This document shows positions 1 to 9,408 of a DNA stretch of 64,000 bases, in pieces. Source of the DNA: Bacteroidota bacterium (GTDB lineage Bacteria; Bacteroidota; Bacteroidia; UKL13-3). Made by a program: the position numbers and the translations under genes. The stretch covers positions 61,210-125,209 of the forward strand of contig JAIXWI010000033.1 of NCBI GenBank assembly GCA_027491355.1, in the 5' to 3' direction. How positions within the stretch are numbered: position 1 is the stretch's first letter; the number at the start of each line of letters is the position of its first letter. The notes beneath the pieces are model-generated. The model was not told the DNA's origin and did no database searches. It saw only the letters and a program-made list of their open reading frames with translations.

Positions 1-362
1 TTTAGTACACCCAATTCTGTTAACACATTCGACAAAAGATTCACCTCGCTTGCCAATTCTCCATAAGATATCTTTCTTGCAGCTTCAGTTGGGTTGTTGG
101 GTTCCCAAATCATAGCAATTTTACCTGAATCATTTGCTAAATGTCTGTCTATACAATTTTCAGTAATGTTCAGCGCTGCACCATCAAACCATGTTATTTC
201 AGCGGTTTTAAAATCCCAATTCAACACTTTATTCCAAGTTTTTTTCCAAAGAAAACTTTGAGCAATTTCTGACCAAAATGCTTCAGGGTTTTCGCAACTC
301 TTTGCATAGGTTGTTTGATACGCTTCAAATGTTTGTATCTGTTGTAAATGATTTGAATTCAT
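1..362 (-). CDS. acs: Acetyl-CoA synthetase, N-terminal part (cut by window edge)
   Basis: The frame reads 120 residues from an ATG at 362 to the window edge with no stop. The translation resembles the N-terminal cap of AMP-forming acetyl-CoA synthetases: it contains an EAFWSEIAQ segment, then WNKVLNWDF and the family hallmark NCIDRHL, followed by the start of the adenylation domain (IWEPN, then a SYGEL segment). The enzyme activates acetate to acetyl-CoA using ATP and CoA. The phospholipase D-like gene ends only 3 nt upstream, so the two are probably cotranscribed. The catalytic and C-terminal domains lie outside the window, so the substrate (acetate or propionate) cannot be settled here. 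Confidence 0.85.
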   Translation of the reverse strand, partial: MNSNHLQQIQTFEAYQTTYAKSCENPEAFWSEIAQSFLWKKTWNKVLNWDFKTAEITWFDGAALNITENCIDRHLANDSGKIAMIWEPNNPTEAARKISYGELASEVNLLSNVLTELGVL

Positions 363-365
363 AAA

Positions 366-1538
366 TTAGGAATTATTTTTATGGTACATCATCCTTTGAT
401 ACAAACGAAACATTGCAACCACTATAGTAAAAGATAAATACTGAAAAAAATGACTCAATCTGTTACTTTTTTGTAGCAGTTGTGTTCCAGAAATGTGTGT
501 ACAATTGGGCAACACTTCTTGGTCAATTAAAAGCTTCAAATCTTGATAGGCCTTGGCATCTGTAATGACCAAATTGGTTTCAATAGACGAAAACTGACTC
601 AGATGGTTTAAGTTATAAGAACCAATTGTTAAGCTGTTTGTATCAAACAAAGCCACTTTTGCATGTAACACACTTGAATGCCATTCATACAATTGAACAC
701 CCGCATTCAGTAGTTCGCTATAAATAAACTTAATGGCTTGTTTCATGATCCATACATCAGATTTTCCACTTAAAATTATTTTCACCTGTACACCTCTCTT
801 TGCAGCCTTAACCAACATTCTTCTGTAATGCAATGAAGGTAAAAAATAACTGTTGATGATGATGATTTCTTGTTTTGATTTTCTGAGTTCAGAAAAATAA
901 TAGGCAGCGATGTATTTTTTTCGAGCTAGCCAATTGTTCTGAAGAACACCTGCAGTTTGTGTAAAACCTTCCTGTTTAGTTACATTTACATGCTTGATGT
1001 TTCTGTTTTTTTTCAAAGAGAAACCAGCCCAATATTTATGGCAAACTTTTAATAAATCTAGTACAACCATACCTTCTGCCAAGACTACAAAATCAAGCCA
1101 ATGCTTGTTTTTAAAATTGCCCGTTCCTGCATATGCATCAGATACATTCATGCCTCCACACAATGCCCACTTATGATCAATGACTACAATTTTATGGTGC
1201 AGCCTCTTACCAATACCAAAAGGAAACTTAACAGGTGAATACCATTTTATTTCCATATTCAACGACAAACATTTTTCCATTACGTGAACAGAAAAACGTT
1301 TACTTCCAAAATCATCTAGTAGTAAAAAAACTTTCACTCCTCTTTGGGCAGCTTGTTGCAATGCAGCAAGTACTTTTAAACCAATTTCATCTAATTGGAA
1401 AATATAAAATTGGGCATGTATTTCTTGTTGAGCAGATGCAATTTGAGCCAACAACAACTCAAAAAAATCGGGGCCACTTTTGAGAATCCTTAATGCATTG
1501 TTTAATCTCAAAAATTGTTTGTATCCCTTGCCCGGCAT
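366..1538 (-). CDS. Phospholipase D family protein, cardiolipin synthase-like
   Basis: A 390-residue protein with two PLD active-site motifs of the HxKxxxxD form: H114-K116-D121 (in HHKIVVID, followed by GGMN) and H292-K294-D299 (in LHAKVALFD, followed by GSYN). Two such motifs with this spacing are typical of bacterial cardiolipin synthases and related phosphatidyltransferases. Unlike classical ClsA there is no clear pair of N-terminal membrane helices, which fits the ClsB/ClsC-like soluble or peripheral forms. It probably makes or remodels cardiolipin at the inner membrane. It sits between the SUI1-family gene (9 nt upstream) and acs (3 nt downstream) in one minus-strand run. A different PLD activity, such as a nuclease, cannot be excluded. 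Confidence 0.8.
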   Translation of the reverse strand: MPGKGYKQFLRLNNALRILKSGPDFFELLLAQIASAQQEIHAQFYIFQLDEIGLKVLAALQQAAQRGVKVFLLLDDFGSKRFSVHVMEKCLSLNMEIKWYSPVKFPFGIGKRLHHKIVVIDHKWALCGGMNVSDAYAGTGNFKNKHWLDFVVLAEGMVVLDLLKVCHKYWAGFSLKKNRNIKHVNVTKQEGFTQTAGVLQNNWLARKKYIAAYYFSELRKSKQEIIIINSYFLPSLHYRRMLVKAAKRGVQVKIILSGKSDVWIMKQAIKFIYSELLNAGVQLYEWHSSVLHAKVALFDTNSLTIGSYNLNHLSQFSSIETNLVITDAKAYQDLKLLIDQEVLPNCTHISGTQLLQKSNRLSHFFQYLSFTIVVAMFRLYQRMMYHKNNS

Positions 1539-1547
1539 TGTATTTAT

Positions 1548-1889
1548 TTAAGCGCCCGCTTTTTTAGCTTTGTAATTTTCTTTGGTAAGGAGTGCCAATA
1601 ACTTGTCTCTGAAATCACCTTGAATGAGAATTTCACCATCCTTTACAGCACCACCTACACCACAATGTTTTTTAAGCATTGAACCCAAATCATTTAAATC
1701 AGCATCTGAACCAATAAAACCTGTAATTCTACTCACCAATTTACCCCCAGCTTTTCTATCTAAAAATATTTTTAACTGTTGTTGTTGATTGGGTAATGTA
1801 GATGCTTCAAAAGCAGCGGCTAATTGGTATTCAAAAGCATCATCAGTAGAATAAACTACACCTGCTCTGTTTTTATTTTTGTTGCTCAT
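1548..1889 (-). CDS. Translation initiation factor SUI1/eIF1 (YciH) family protein
   Basis: A longer frame extends to 2021, but its N-terminal part is only the antisense of the permease tail. The ATG at 1889 overlaps the permease TGA as ATGA, so the protein is 113 residues. It starts MSNKNKNRAGVVYSTDDAF and its second half has the SUI1 fold signature: basic GGKLVSRITGF, then DLGSMLKKHCGVGGAVKDG and ILIQGDFRDKL. Homologues (eIF1, YciH) bind the small ribosomal subunit and affect start-codon choice; the bacterial role is poorly defined. Overlap with the permease suggests translational coupling. Confidence 0.85.
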   Translation of the reverse strand: MSNKNKNRAGVVYSTDDAFEYQLAAAFEASTLPNQQQQLKIFLDRKAGGKLVSRITGFIGSDADLNDLGSMLKKHCGVGGAVKDGEILIQGDFRDKLLALLTKENYKAKKAGA

Positions 1890-3385
1890 TTGTTTTTCAA
1901 ATTTCGTTTGGCAGCAGCTTGTTTTGCACTGTATACAAAATACACCAACAATCCTATCACAAGCCACACCATGGCGCTGATCAAAGTTGGCATAGGCAAT
2001 CCTACAATCATCGCAAAACAAACCACCATGCCTAAAATTGGCACCAATGGTACAAGCGGCGTCTTAAAATTTCTTTTTAAATTAGGCTCTCTTACACGTA
2101 GAATCCAAACAGCAGCACAAACCAAAATAAATGCAAACAAGGTTCCAATACTTGTTAAATCTCCTGCAACCGAACCTGGAACAAATGCAGCAAAAAAACC
2201 TACAAATAAGAACAAGATCATATTTGATTTGTAAGGGGTTCTGTATTTAGGGTGTACTTCTGCAAAAACTTTGGGCAATAAACCATCGTTGGCCATGGCA
2301 TAAAATACTCGAGATTGCCCCATGAGCATGACCAAAATAACGGATGAAAAACCAGCCAAAATTGCAATAGTGATAGAAAACGACAACCATGAAAAACCAG
2401 GCATGTATTTAGTGATGGCATAAGCAACGGAAGCTTCTTTTCCTTCTTTGATAAAATCGGTGTAAGGTGCAATTCCTGTTAACACATGAGAAAATAGCAC
2501 ATACAATAACGTACAAACAAACAATGAACCTAATATTCCTATAGGCATGTCTCTTTCAGGATTTTTTGCCTCTTGCGCTGCTGTAGAAACAGCGTCAAAA
2601 CCTATGAATGCAAAAAAAACTATTCCAGCACCTGTAATTACCCCACCCCATCCATGGTTCCAGAAATTTGAGTAATCGTACCAATTCCCATCAGGCAATA
2701 AGGCCTTAGGTGCATCTTCTGGAATAAAGTAAGGTACATGGTTTGCAGGATTGATAAATTGCCAGCCCAAACCAATGAACAATAAAATGATGGCCACTTT
2801 TACAAACACTATAATCGCGTTAACAACAGCCGATTCTTGAGTACCCTTGATGAGTAACAATGAAATCAAACCTAAAATAACCAATGCTGGTAAATTCATG
2901 ATACCACTTGTAAAGGTTCCATCTATATTTTTAATGGATTCAAATGGAGAATGCATCCATTCATAGGGTATGGAATCGCCAAGTAGCTTGTTTAAATATT
3001 CACTCCATGCAATTGAAACAGTTGCCGCTCCTAATGCATATTCTAAAACCAATGCCCAACCTATAATCCATGCTACCAACTCGCCCATTGTGGTGTAAGC
3101 ATATGTATAAGCACTTCCTGCAGCTGGTATAATGGATGCAAATTCAGCATAGCATAAACCCGCAAATGCACAACCAACGGCTGCAATCAAAAACGAAATG
3201 GTGACTGCAGAACCAGCATGCTCTCCTGCAGCTGCAGCTGTTCTAACAAATAAGCCTGCTCCTATAATGGCTCCAATTCCAAGTGCTATTAAATTGGTAA
3301 CAGTTAATGTTCTTTTTAATTGATGACCTTCTGAAGCAACTTCTAGTAAGTCTTTGAGTGATTTTTTATAAAAAAAGTTTGACAT
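1886..3385 (-). CDS. APC-family amino acid permease
   Basis: A 499-residue, very hydrophobic protein with about 12 to 14 predicted membrane helices. The first helix carries the unwound substrate-binding signature GIGAIIGAGLF (about residues 36-46), typical of amino acid-polyamine-organocation carriers, and the sequence PAAGSAYTYAY follows. It is most like the cationic amino acid transporter (CAT/YfnA) branch, in which a first helix of this type binds the amino acid backbone. Substrate cannot be fixed from sequence. It is the first gene of a minus-strand run that continues into the SUI1-family gene by a 4-nt overlap. Confidence 0.88.
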   Translation of the reverse strand: MSNFFYKKSLKDLLEVASEGHQLKRTLTVTNLIALGIGAIIGAGLFVRTAAAAGEHAGSAVTISFLIAAVGCAFAGLCYAEFASIIPAAGSAYTYAYTTMGELVAWIIGWALVLEYALGAATVSIAWSEYLNKLLGDSIPYEWMHSPFESIKNIDGTFTSGIMNLPALVILGLISLLLIKGTQESAVVNAIIVFVKVAIILLFIGLGWQFINPANHVPYFIPEDAPKALLPDGNWYDYSNFWNHGWGGVITGAGIVFFAFIGFDAVSTAAQEAKNPERDMPIGILGSLFVCTLLYVLFSHVLTGIAPYTDFIKEGKEASVAYAITKYMPGFSWLSFSITIAILAGFSSVILVMLMGQSRVFYAMANDGLLPKVFAEVHPKYRTPYKSNMILFLFVGFFAAFVPGSVAGDLTSIGTLFAFILVCAAVWILRVREPNLKRNFKTPLVPLVPILGMVVCFAMIVGLPMPTLISAMVWLVIGLLVYFVYSAKQAAAKRNLKNK

Positions 3386-3463
3386 GCGGTATAATTTCAG
3401 TCACAATATACAGATTCGAAACGAAATTAGAAATCTCACAATGTTTAGAAGCATTTGTTTCTT

Positions 3464-5683
3464 CTATTCCATAAAATCAGGTTTTGCCTGTTGGTTCTTT
3501 TCTTGTTTGTATTTGTCACAATCAATAGATACAGACAAAGGAGCTTGAGGTGCCTCCCATTCATTGATAACTTTAAACAAGCCTGGTTTTGCAACCACTT
3601 TTTTCATGTAATTTGCCCAAATAGGCATGGCCATAGCTGAACCAGAGCCTAAGTCCATTGTTCTAAAATGAATGGCCCTATCTTCCCAACCAACCCAACA
3701 GCCCGACACCAAACTTGGCGTTATTCCAATGAACCAACCATCTGAATAATTTTGTGTTGTTCCTGTTTTACCTCCACAAGCGCCTGGTATTTGGTATAAA
3801 TATTTCACCTTGGCCGCAGTTCCATGTGCAGTTACCCTCTCCATCATTTTACACATCACATAAGCAGTTTGTTCGCTCAAAGCTTCCTGAGATACCGGCT
3901 TATTTTCATAGATGATATTGCCATTTTTATCAGCGATACTTAACAAGTAAACGGGCTTTAACCATACTCCTTTATTTGCATAAGCACTAAAAGCTCCAAC
4001 CATCTCATAAATGGACACATCAGAGGTGCCTAATGCAATGCTTGGATAAGGCTCTAATGAGCTGGTAATTCCTAATTTTCTTGCCAACTCAACAACAGAT
4101 TTGGGTCCATTTGGACCCAGTTGTTTCATTAAATACAAAACAATGTTATTCACTGAAAATTGCAAACCTCTGAATAAACTCATTTCAGGCTCATTATAAG
4201 AATTATCAGCATTTTGAGGAGCCCAATCATTAAAATCTTCAAAAACCACTGGCTTATTGGGTACTACAGTGCAAGGTGAAGTACCATTGTCAATTGCAAG
4301 CGTATATACAAATGGTTTAAAGGTAGAACCTACTTGTCTTTTTGCAGTAACATTTACATGGTCGTATTTAAAATAATTGTAATTGTGTCCTCCTACCCAA
4401 GCTTTAATTCTGCCAGTTACAGGATCCATACTCATTAAACCGCATTGCGCAAAATATTTATAGTATTTTAAACTGTCCATTGGCGTCATTACAGTATCAA
4501 CCTCACCCCTTGTCATACTATAAACTTTCATTTTAACTGGCTCATTAAAATTTGCCTCTATAGCAGTTTGATCCCAACCCATTTCCTTTAAAACTCGATA
4601 GCGCTCAGAGCGTTTCATACTGGCAATAATCAGTTCTTTGAATTCTCCCCATGGTTCTCTTCCTTTCCAATGTGTATAAAACTTAGCTTGAATGTCTTTC
4701 ATTTGTTCAACAACGGTTTCCTCAGCCAATTGCTGCAATTGCGGATTGATAGTAGTATATATTTTCAAACCATCTTTGTATAAATTATATCCGTTATCGG
4801 CACACCAATCTAGCAACTCTAACCGTAAGGTTTCTCTGAAATAAGTTGCCAAACCTTCGTTATGGTCTTCCTCTTGGTAATTCAGAGCAATAGGTTGCGC
4901 TTTTAATTTGGCACATTCTTCTGAACTGATGATGTCATTTTTTTCCATCTGGTTTAAAACCGTATTGCGTCTGTTTAGTGCATTTGATGGATTGATAACC
5001 GGATTGAATTTTGTAATTGCTTTTAACATCCCAACTAGCATTGCAGACTCCGGCACATCTAAATCTTTCGGCGACTTTCCAAAGAATGTTTTGGCAGCTG
5101 ATTTGATTCCAAAAGAATTACCACCAAATTCAACTGTATTGAAGTACATGGTAAGAATTTCTTCTTTGGTATAGCGTTGTTCAATTAAAATAGCAGTAAT
5201 CCACTCTTGTAATTTGGTGATTACTTTTTCATGAATACTTTTGAATCGTTTTCTTGGAAATAAATTTTTTGCCAGTTGTTGTGTAATGGTACTTCCACCC
5301 TGACGTTTTCCCATTAGGTTGTAAATTACAATGGTAAACAAACGGTTATTGTCAACTCCAGAGTGGTTATAAAACCTCACATCTTCAGTTGAAACCAATG
5401 CATTGATTAAATTGGGACTTAAGTCTTCAAAATTAGCATTGCTTCTATTTTGCAAATAATATTTACCCAAAATTGTCCCTTCTTCAGCATACACCTCACT
5501 GGCCAAATAAGTTTTTGGATTTTCAAGTTCTTCAATCGGGGGTAGTTCTCCAAACCAACCTGATGCTATTGCAGCAATCAAACCAACAAAAGAAATAATT
5601 CCTATAAACAAAAATAACCAAATCCATTTCAGCCATTTCCAAAACGGATTGTTAAAAAACAATTCACTCAAACCTTTATTCAT
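3464..5683 (-). CDS. Bifunctional penicillin-binding protein 1A
   Basis: A 739-residue class A PBP. One membrane helix near residues 17-40 anchors it in the inner membrane. The GT51 glycosyltransferase domain follows, with catalytic Glu100 in STEDVRFYNHSG and the GGSTITQQLAKNLFP motif (about 129-143). The transpeptidase domain carries SxxK (GSTFKPF, near 453), an SVNN motif, and KTGTT (near 637). It polymerises and crosslinks peptidoglycan in the periplasm. It starts 5 nt after the stop of the PorW/SprE-like gene, so the two are probably one operon, linking cell-wall synthesis to the secretion apparatus. Confidence 0.93.
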   Translation of the reverse strand: MNKGLSELFFNNPFWKWLKWIWLFLFIGIISFVGLIAAIASGWFGELPPIEELENPKTYLASEVYAEEGTILGKYYLQNRSNANFEDLSPNLINALVSTEDVRFYNHSGVDNNRLFTIVIYNLMGKRQGGSTITQQLAKNLFPRKRFKSIHEKVITKLQEWITAILIEQRYTKEEILTMYFNTVEFGGNSFGIKSAAKTFFGKSPKDLDVPESAMLVGMLKAITKFNPVINPSNALNRRNTVLNQMEKNDIISSEECAKLKAQPIALNYQEEDHNEGLATYFRETLRLELLDWCADNGYNLYKDGLKIYTTINPQLQQLAEETVVEQMKDIQAKFYTHWKGREPWGEFKELIIASMKRSERYRVLKEMGWDQTAIEANFNEPVKMKVYSMTRGEVDTVMTPMDSLKYYKYFAQCGLMSMDPVTGRIKAWVGGHNYNYFKYDHVNVTAKRQVGSTFKPFVYTLAIDNGTSPCTVVPNKPVVFEDFNDWAPQNADNSYNEPEMSLFRGLQFSVNNIVLYLMKQLGPNGPKSVVELARKLGITSSLEPYPSIALGTSDVSIYEMVGAFSAYANKGVWLKPVYLLSIADKNGNIIYENKPVSQEALSEQTAYVMCKMMERVTAHGTAAKVKYLYQIPGACGGKTGTTQNYSDGWFIGITPSLVSGCWVGWEDRAIHFRTMDLGSGSAMAMPIWANYMKKVVAKPGLFKVINEWEAPQAPLSVSIDCDKYKQEKNQQAKPDFME

Positions 5684-5688
5684 GTGGT

Positions 5689-8376
5689 TTATTTTTTATT
5701 CTTTTTAAGGGTAGCAGCTAATTTCGGGTAAAAAACAACATAAGCAGCTAATTTTTTATCTTTCATTGCTGCCCTGAAATTTTTTATAGAAATGACGGAT
5801 TGCATGGTACTGTCTTTGCACTTCAATTTATCAGATACAAAATGAATTGCATTCAATGTTTCTAGGTAGTCGTTGGCTTCAGATAAATTTTTAAATTCAC
5901 GCACAACAATTAACTGATAACCTTCATTGCTCAACATTGCATTTACCCTTAAAGAAGCATTTGAAAGGTAAGACTCATTGTGATTTGAAAATGCAGCCAA
6001 GTAATCAGTTAAATCTATTTTTTCATTTTTAACACCCAAAAAATAGTAATAAGGCACATCGGTTTCTAAGTCAAATGCTACTTGGTTTGCCGAATCTCCA
6101 GAACCAACAACTTCAGCTCTTTTTTGCTCTTTGTCCATTGCAGCTAGAATTGCTTTTACATTTACACTGACCTCGTGCTCAGGAAATGCTGCAACTATAC
6201 TTTGTAAAGATTGCTTGAATGCAGCTTTATCTCCATTTTTACCAACACACATAGCTAACATGTACTCACATTTGGCACGGTAAATATTCCCTGGAAAATC
6301 TTTGTCTAAATTGCGTTTCAAATAGCTTACCGAATCGCATTGGCCATTTTGAAAAGCCAACAGCATTGTTTCATATGCTTTGTTCAAGGCAGCATTTTGA
6401 TCTGATTCATTGTTTTTAAAGTTTTTCTTTTGAAGAATCAAAGCATAAGGATGTTCGGGGTATTCTTTGATCAATAAATCTTTGTAGTAATTAGCAGATT
6501 GAACAGAATCTTTGACTTGAAAATTTTTATATAAATAATAATACGCTTTAGGTTCGTATTCATTCAACGGAAATCTTTTTTCAAGTTCTATGTAATAAAA
6601 TATACTTTGATCGTAGTCTTTTATTTTATCGTGGTAAATTTCCCCAAGATTATTCAAGGCCTCCAGCACCCTAGCATTTGAAGTTTTTAACTGTTCTTTG
6701 GTAAAGGGTACATGCTTAATCCATTCTTCTTTTGCAGCATCAACAGGTACTTTTGCAACTGCTCTGTCATCAATGTTTTTAACATCCGAAGCCATTTTTT
6801 TTTCTTTATCAGCACTTTTGACCTCTTCAGATTTCCCCGCTCCTTTTTCAGTACTTTGTTCTACCGCTTTTACCTTTTCTCTACTTGCAATTTTCCAAAA
6901 GTCTTCATTGGCCCTTTGCCCCCATTTTTTATTACTAAAAAATTCTGCCGCACCGCCATTGATGAGCGTTTGGTTATAAAAATACCATGCTACATTTCCT
7001 GTTCCAGGAAGAGGGGTCAAACCACCTGAAGTTCCAGGCATGGCTTCATTGGCTTTCATACTTTCTGCAATCAAATCTATTTTTTTGTTTTGTTTGAAAA
7101 GCGCTTCTTGTCTTTTACGTTCTTGCACCATCCAAACGTCTACTTTTCTAGAGAGTTCATCTGAACTTAACAATGCCAATTGTTGCAATGAATCTTCTGT
7201 TTCAAATGCTTGTAAATTGTTGATCAAGTCTTTCAAAGTTATTTGAATCGTTTTTACCTGTTCGTAATGCTTATTTTTTGCATCTAAATACAACATACAA
7301 GTATCGTAGTAAGCTTGAGCGTTTTTATATGATTTCTTTTTAAAATATAATTGCGCCAATTCTTTACATGTAATGGCTTTCTGAGCAGTGTTTGCGCCAC
7401 ATTTTACTGACGACAATTTAAAATATTTGATGGCCTCATTGTCATTTTTGAGATTCATTTCTAATCGTGCCAATTCAAAATAAATTTGACCTAAGTAATC
7501 TATATTTTTATCATCAGATGCCATGCGCTTTAGGTTCCGTCTTACTTTTGCTAAAGATTTTTTATCGGTTAACTCAAAACACCTAACCATGTTAATGGTC
7601 GCATTGAAATTGAAATCATAAGCAGGCAACAATGCAATTACTTTTTGAAAATGGTAAGCCGCTAAAGGTTTTTTACCGGCCTCAATACACAATTGGCCCA
7701 AAATAAAATGATACCTGATTTTTTCTTCTTTGTTAATTTTACCGGTAAGCACCTTGTTTAAATTATCAATGGCTGATTGGTACTTTGCCAATCTTACATT
7801 AATATCAGCTGCCGTTGTATATACATGAGCTATTTCTTTTTTGTTTAAGTTATTACGGGTAAGCATTTCACCTATAATAGCTTCTGCTTCTTCAATTTTA
7901 TCCAAACCAACATATGACCTGGCCATCCAGCTGATGATTAAATTTTTATAAATACTATTTTTGTAACGCGTCCCAACATACTGAAATGCTTCAATGGCTG
8001 AGTAGTAATCTCTTTTATAAAAGAAACATTTGGCAATGCCAAAATAAGCGTCATCTGTAAATTTGCCTATTTGGTGAAGCGCAATCGTACCCGAATATTT
8101 TTTACTGGCTTCATCTATTAAATTTCCTGCTGCTTTTGCCGATTCAGGAGTTCCATATGGGATGACCTCTAAAATCTGGTTAAAATTATCCTGATGACTT
8201 GCTTCTATTTGGCTTTTTACATCCAGTAATTTCTGTTCTGCATTAAAATATATATTGTAATGACCTGTTAATGTGTGCCAATTTCTGTTAATCCATCTGT
8301 TTTTGGTAGGACTGCAAGCAGTAACCAGCGCCAATAAAAGGAGCAGAAAAAAACGGTTTCTTTTAATTTGATACAA
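5689..8376 (-). CDS. porW: T9SS/gliding lipoprotein PorW/SprE-like, TPR-rich
   Basis: A TPR-rich protein of about 895 residues. The open frame extends to 8625 but would then overlap the divergent plus-strand gene, and no ATG lies near the signal peptide. A TTG at 8376 (or 8385) immediately precedes a basic-hydrophobic lipoprotein signal ending in a VTAC lipobox. The mature start (NRWINRNWHTLTGHYNIYFN) strongly recalls PorW/SprE, which in Bacteroidota has a 'NR-x-WH-x-L-x-x-x-YN' start and many TPRs. PorW is an outer-membrane lipoprotein needed for type IX secretion and gliding. The C-terminal 300 residues hold a further TPR-like part and a small alpha/beta end. Start codon is uncertain. Confidence 0.78.
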   Translation of the reverse strand: MYQIKRNRFFLLLLLALVTACSPTKNRWINRNWHTLTGHYNIYFNAEQKLLDVKSQIEASHQDNFNQILEVIPYGTPESAKAAGNLIDEASKKYSGTIALHQIGKFTDDAYFGIAKCFFYKRDYYSAIEAFQYVGTRYKNSIYKNLIISWMARSYVGLDKIEEAEAIIGEMLTRNNLNKKEIAHVYTTAADINVRLAKYQSAIDNLNKVLTGKINKEEKIRYHFILGQLCIEAGKKPLAAYHFQKVIALLPAYDFNFNATINMVRCFELTDKKSLAKVRRNLKRMASDDKNIDYLGQIYFELARLEMNLKNDNEAIKYFKLSSVKCGANTAQKAITCKELAQLYFKKKSYKNAQAYYDTCMLYLDAKNKHYEQVKTIQITLKDLINNLQAFETEDSLQQLALLSSDELSRKVDVWMVQERKRQEALFKQNKKIDLIAESMKANEAMPGTSGGLTPLPGTGNVAWYFYNQTLINGGAAEFFSNKKWGQRANEDFWKIASREKVKAVEQSTEKGAGKSEEVKSADKEKKMASDVKNIDDRAVAKVPVDAAKEEWIKHVPFTKEQLKTSNARVLEALNNLGEIYHDKIKDYDQSIFYYIELEKRFPLNEYEPKAYYYLYKNFQVKDSVQSANYYKDLLIKEYPEHPYALILQKKNFKNNESDQNAALNKAYETMLLAFQNGQCDSVSYLKRNLDKDFPGNIYRAKCEYMLAMCVGKNGDKAAFKQSLQSIVAAFPEHEVSVNVKAILAAMDKEQKRAEVVGSGDSANQVAFDLETDVPYYYFLGVKNEKIDLTDYLAAFSNHNESYLSNASLRVNAMLSNEGYQLIVVREFKNLSEANDYLETLNAIHFVSDKLKCKDSTMQSVISIKNFRAAMKDKKLAAYVVFYPKLAATLKKNKK

Positions 8377-8452
8377 TGGTTCCAATGAATTACTTACCTT
8401 TGAGCTTTGGTGGGACAATTTTAAACCAATCTTTACAATTTTAAGGAAAGAC

Positions 8453-8833
8453 GTGGAAAAGCCGAAAAAAAAACTCTTGCACAAATTACGGTACAAATAC
8501 CGTTTAATTATTATAAATGACGAAAACTTTAAAGAAAAGTTCTCGTTTAAGCTGACACCCATGAATTTATTTGTAGGTATGAGCACTGCTATTGTTTCTC
8601 TTACATTTTTGGTCATTGTACTCATTTTCTTTACGCCACTCAGAGAATATGTTCCTGGTTACACCGACAATCAAACAAAACGTAACATTCGGTATTTATT
8701 GTACAAGACCGATTCACTTGAAAAAAGTTTACAAGCCAAAGAATCCTATTATAAAAACTTGTTAAACATTGTGAATGGTGGTACAGGCATTTCAGAGGGT
8801 AACATAAAACCACCAAGTAATTCAAACAATTAG
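8453..8833 (+). CDS. Short membrane protein like the N-terminal anchor of M23 peptidases
   Basis: A 126-residue protein beginning at a GTG, with AAGGA five nt upstream. A basic N-terminus (KLLHKLRYKYRL) is followed by one membrane helix (about 38-61) and the segment FFTPLREYVPGY, then a short coiled region. From memory, this block resembles the N-terminal anchor of Bacteroidota M23 (LytM) metallopeptidases found next to bactofilin. The catalytic HxxxD/HxH domain is absent: the frame ends after about 60 residues of periplasmic sequence. It lies 113 nt before the bactofilin gene and diverges from porW. Function unproven; possibly an anchor or adaptor. Confidence 0.7.
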   Translation: MEKPKKKLLHKLRYKYRLIIINDENFKEKFSFKLTPMNLFVGMSTAIVSLTFLVIVLIFFTPLREYVPGYTDNQTKRNIRYLLYKTDSLEKSLQAKESYYKNLLNIVNGGTGISEGNIKPPSNSNN

Positions 8834-8880
8834 GTGTAATTTTATCTTTTTAGGGTTGCGTTTTTTTTACAAAAATTAAC

Positions 8881-8888
8881 TATGTTTG
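8881..8888 (+). promoter_or_regulatory. Candidate -7 element upstream of bactofilin
   Basis: TATGTTTG matches the Bacteroidota primary sigma -7 consensus TAnnTTTG. A TTG at 8856-8858 could serve as the -33 element, with a spacing a little longer than usual. It lies about 60 nt before the bactofilin ATG and could drive bactofilin and the ATP synthase genes. Prediction only. Confidence 0.4.
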
Positions 8889-8946
8889 TTTTTGGCCCTA
8901 AGGTCAGTCATTAGATTTTCATCCAATAAATTAATTTCTAAAACAC

Positions 8947-9408
8947 ATGGCTATTTTTAATTCAGATAAAAATTCAGGTTTCAATCCTCAAGAAATCAAT
9001 ATTTTAAACGCAAGTACCACTATTCAAGGAGACCTAAATTCTGAGGGTGACATTCGTATTGATGGACAAGTAAAAGGAAATGTTCAAGTGAAAGCCAAAT
9101 TGGTGCTAGGTAGTTCGGCTAAAATTGAAGGCAACGTAAGTGCCTATAATTGTGAGGTTTCTGGGCAAGTAATTGGTAACATAAAAGCAACTGAAGTGCT
9201 TACCATCAAACAATCTGCCAATATTCACGGCGATATTACTTGTAGTAAATTAATCATTGAATCTGGAGCAAGTTTTAATGGCAAAAGCGAGATGAAAGGA
9301 CCATTGAGCATAGGGAATGACTTTAATAAAAACAAAGCCAGTAAACCAATAGAAACCAAATCTCCTGTAAATGCCGAAAACTCCATCCTTCAAAAAGCAG
9401 GGGCTTAA
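8947..9408 (+). CDS. Bactofilin (polymer-forming cytoskeletal protein)
   Basis: A 153-residue protein. Residues about 20-115 form a run of short repeats rich in Gly, Val, Ile and Ala (for example GDLNSEGDIRIDGQVKGNV, GSSAKIEGNV), matching the right-handed beta-helix of bactofilins (DUF583). The flanks are charged and disordered. Bactofilins polymerise without nucleotide on the inner membrane face and scaffold cell-wall enzymes, often an M23 peptidase. Here the upstream neighbour is an M23-like anchor without catalytic domain. The 3' end overlaps the next gene, atpZ, by 38 nt, so it is cotranscribed with the ATP synthase genes. Confidence 0.93.
   Translation: MAIFNSDKNSGFNPQEINILNASTTIQGDLNSEGDIRIDGQVKGNVQVKAKLVLGSSAKIEGNVSAYNCEVSGQVIGNIKATEVLTIKQSANIHGDITCSKLIIESGASFNGKSEMKGPLSIGNDFNKNKASKPIETKSPVNAENSILQKAGA

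Noticed and set aside
1824..2234. A 136-codon plus-strand frame
   Set aside because: It is antisense to the permease gene tail and the SUI1 gene; no family resemblance.
2218..2472. An 84-codon minus-strand frame
   Set aside because: It lies in another frame inside the permease gene and has no start context.
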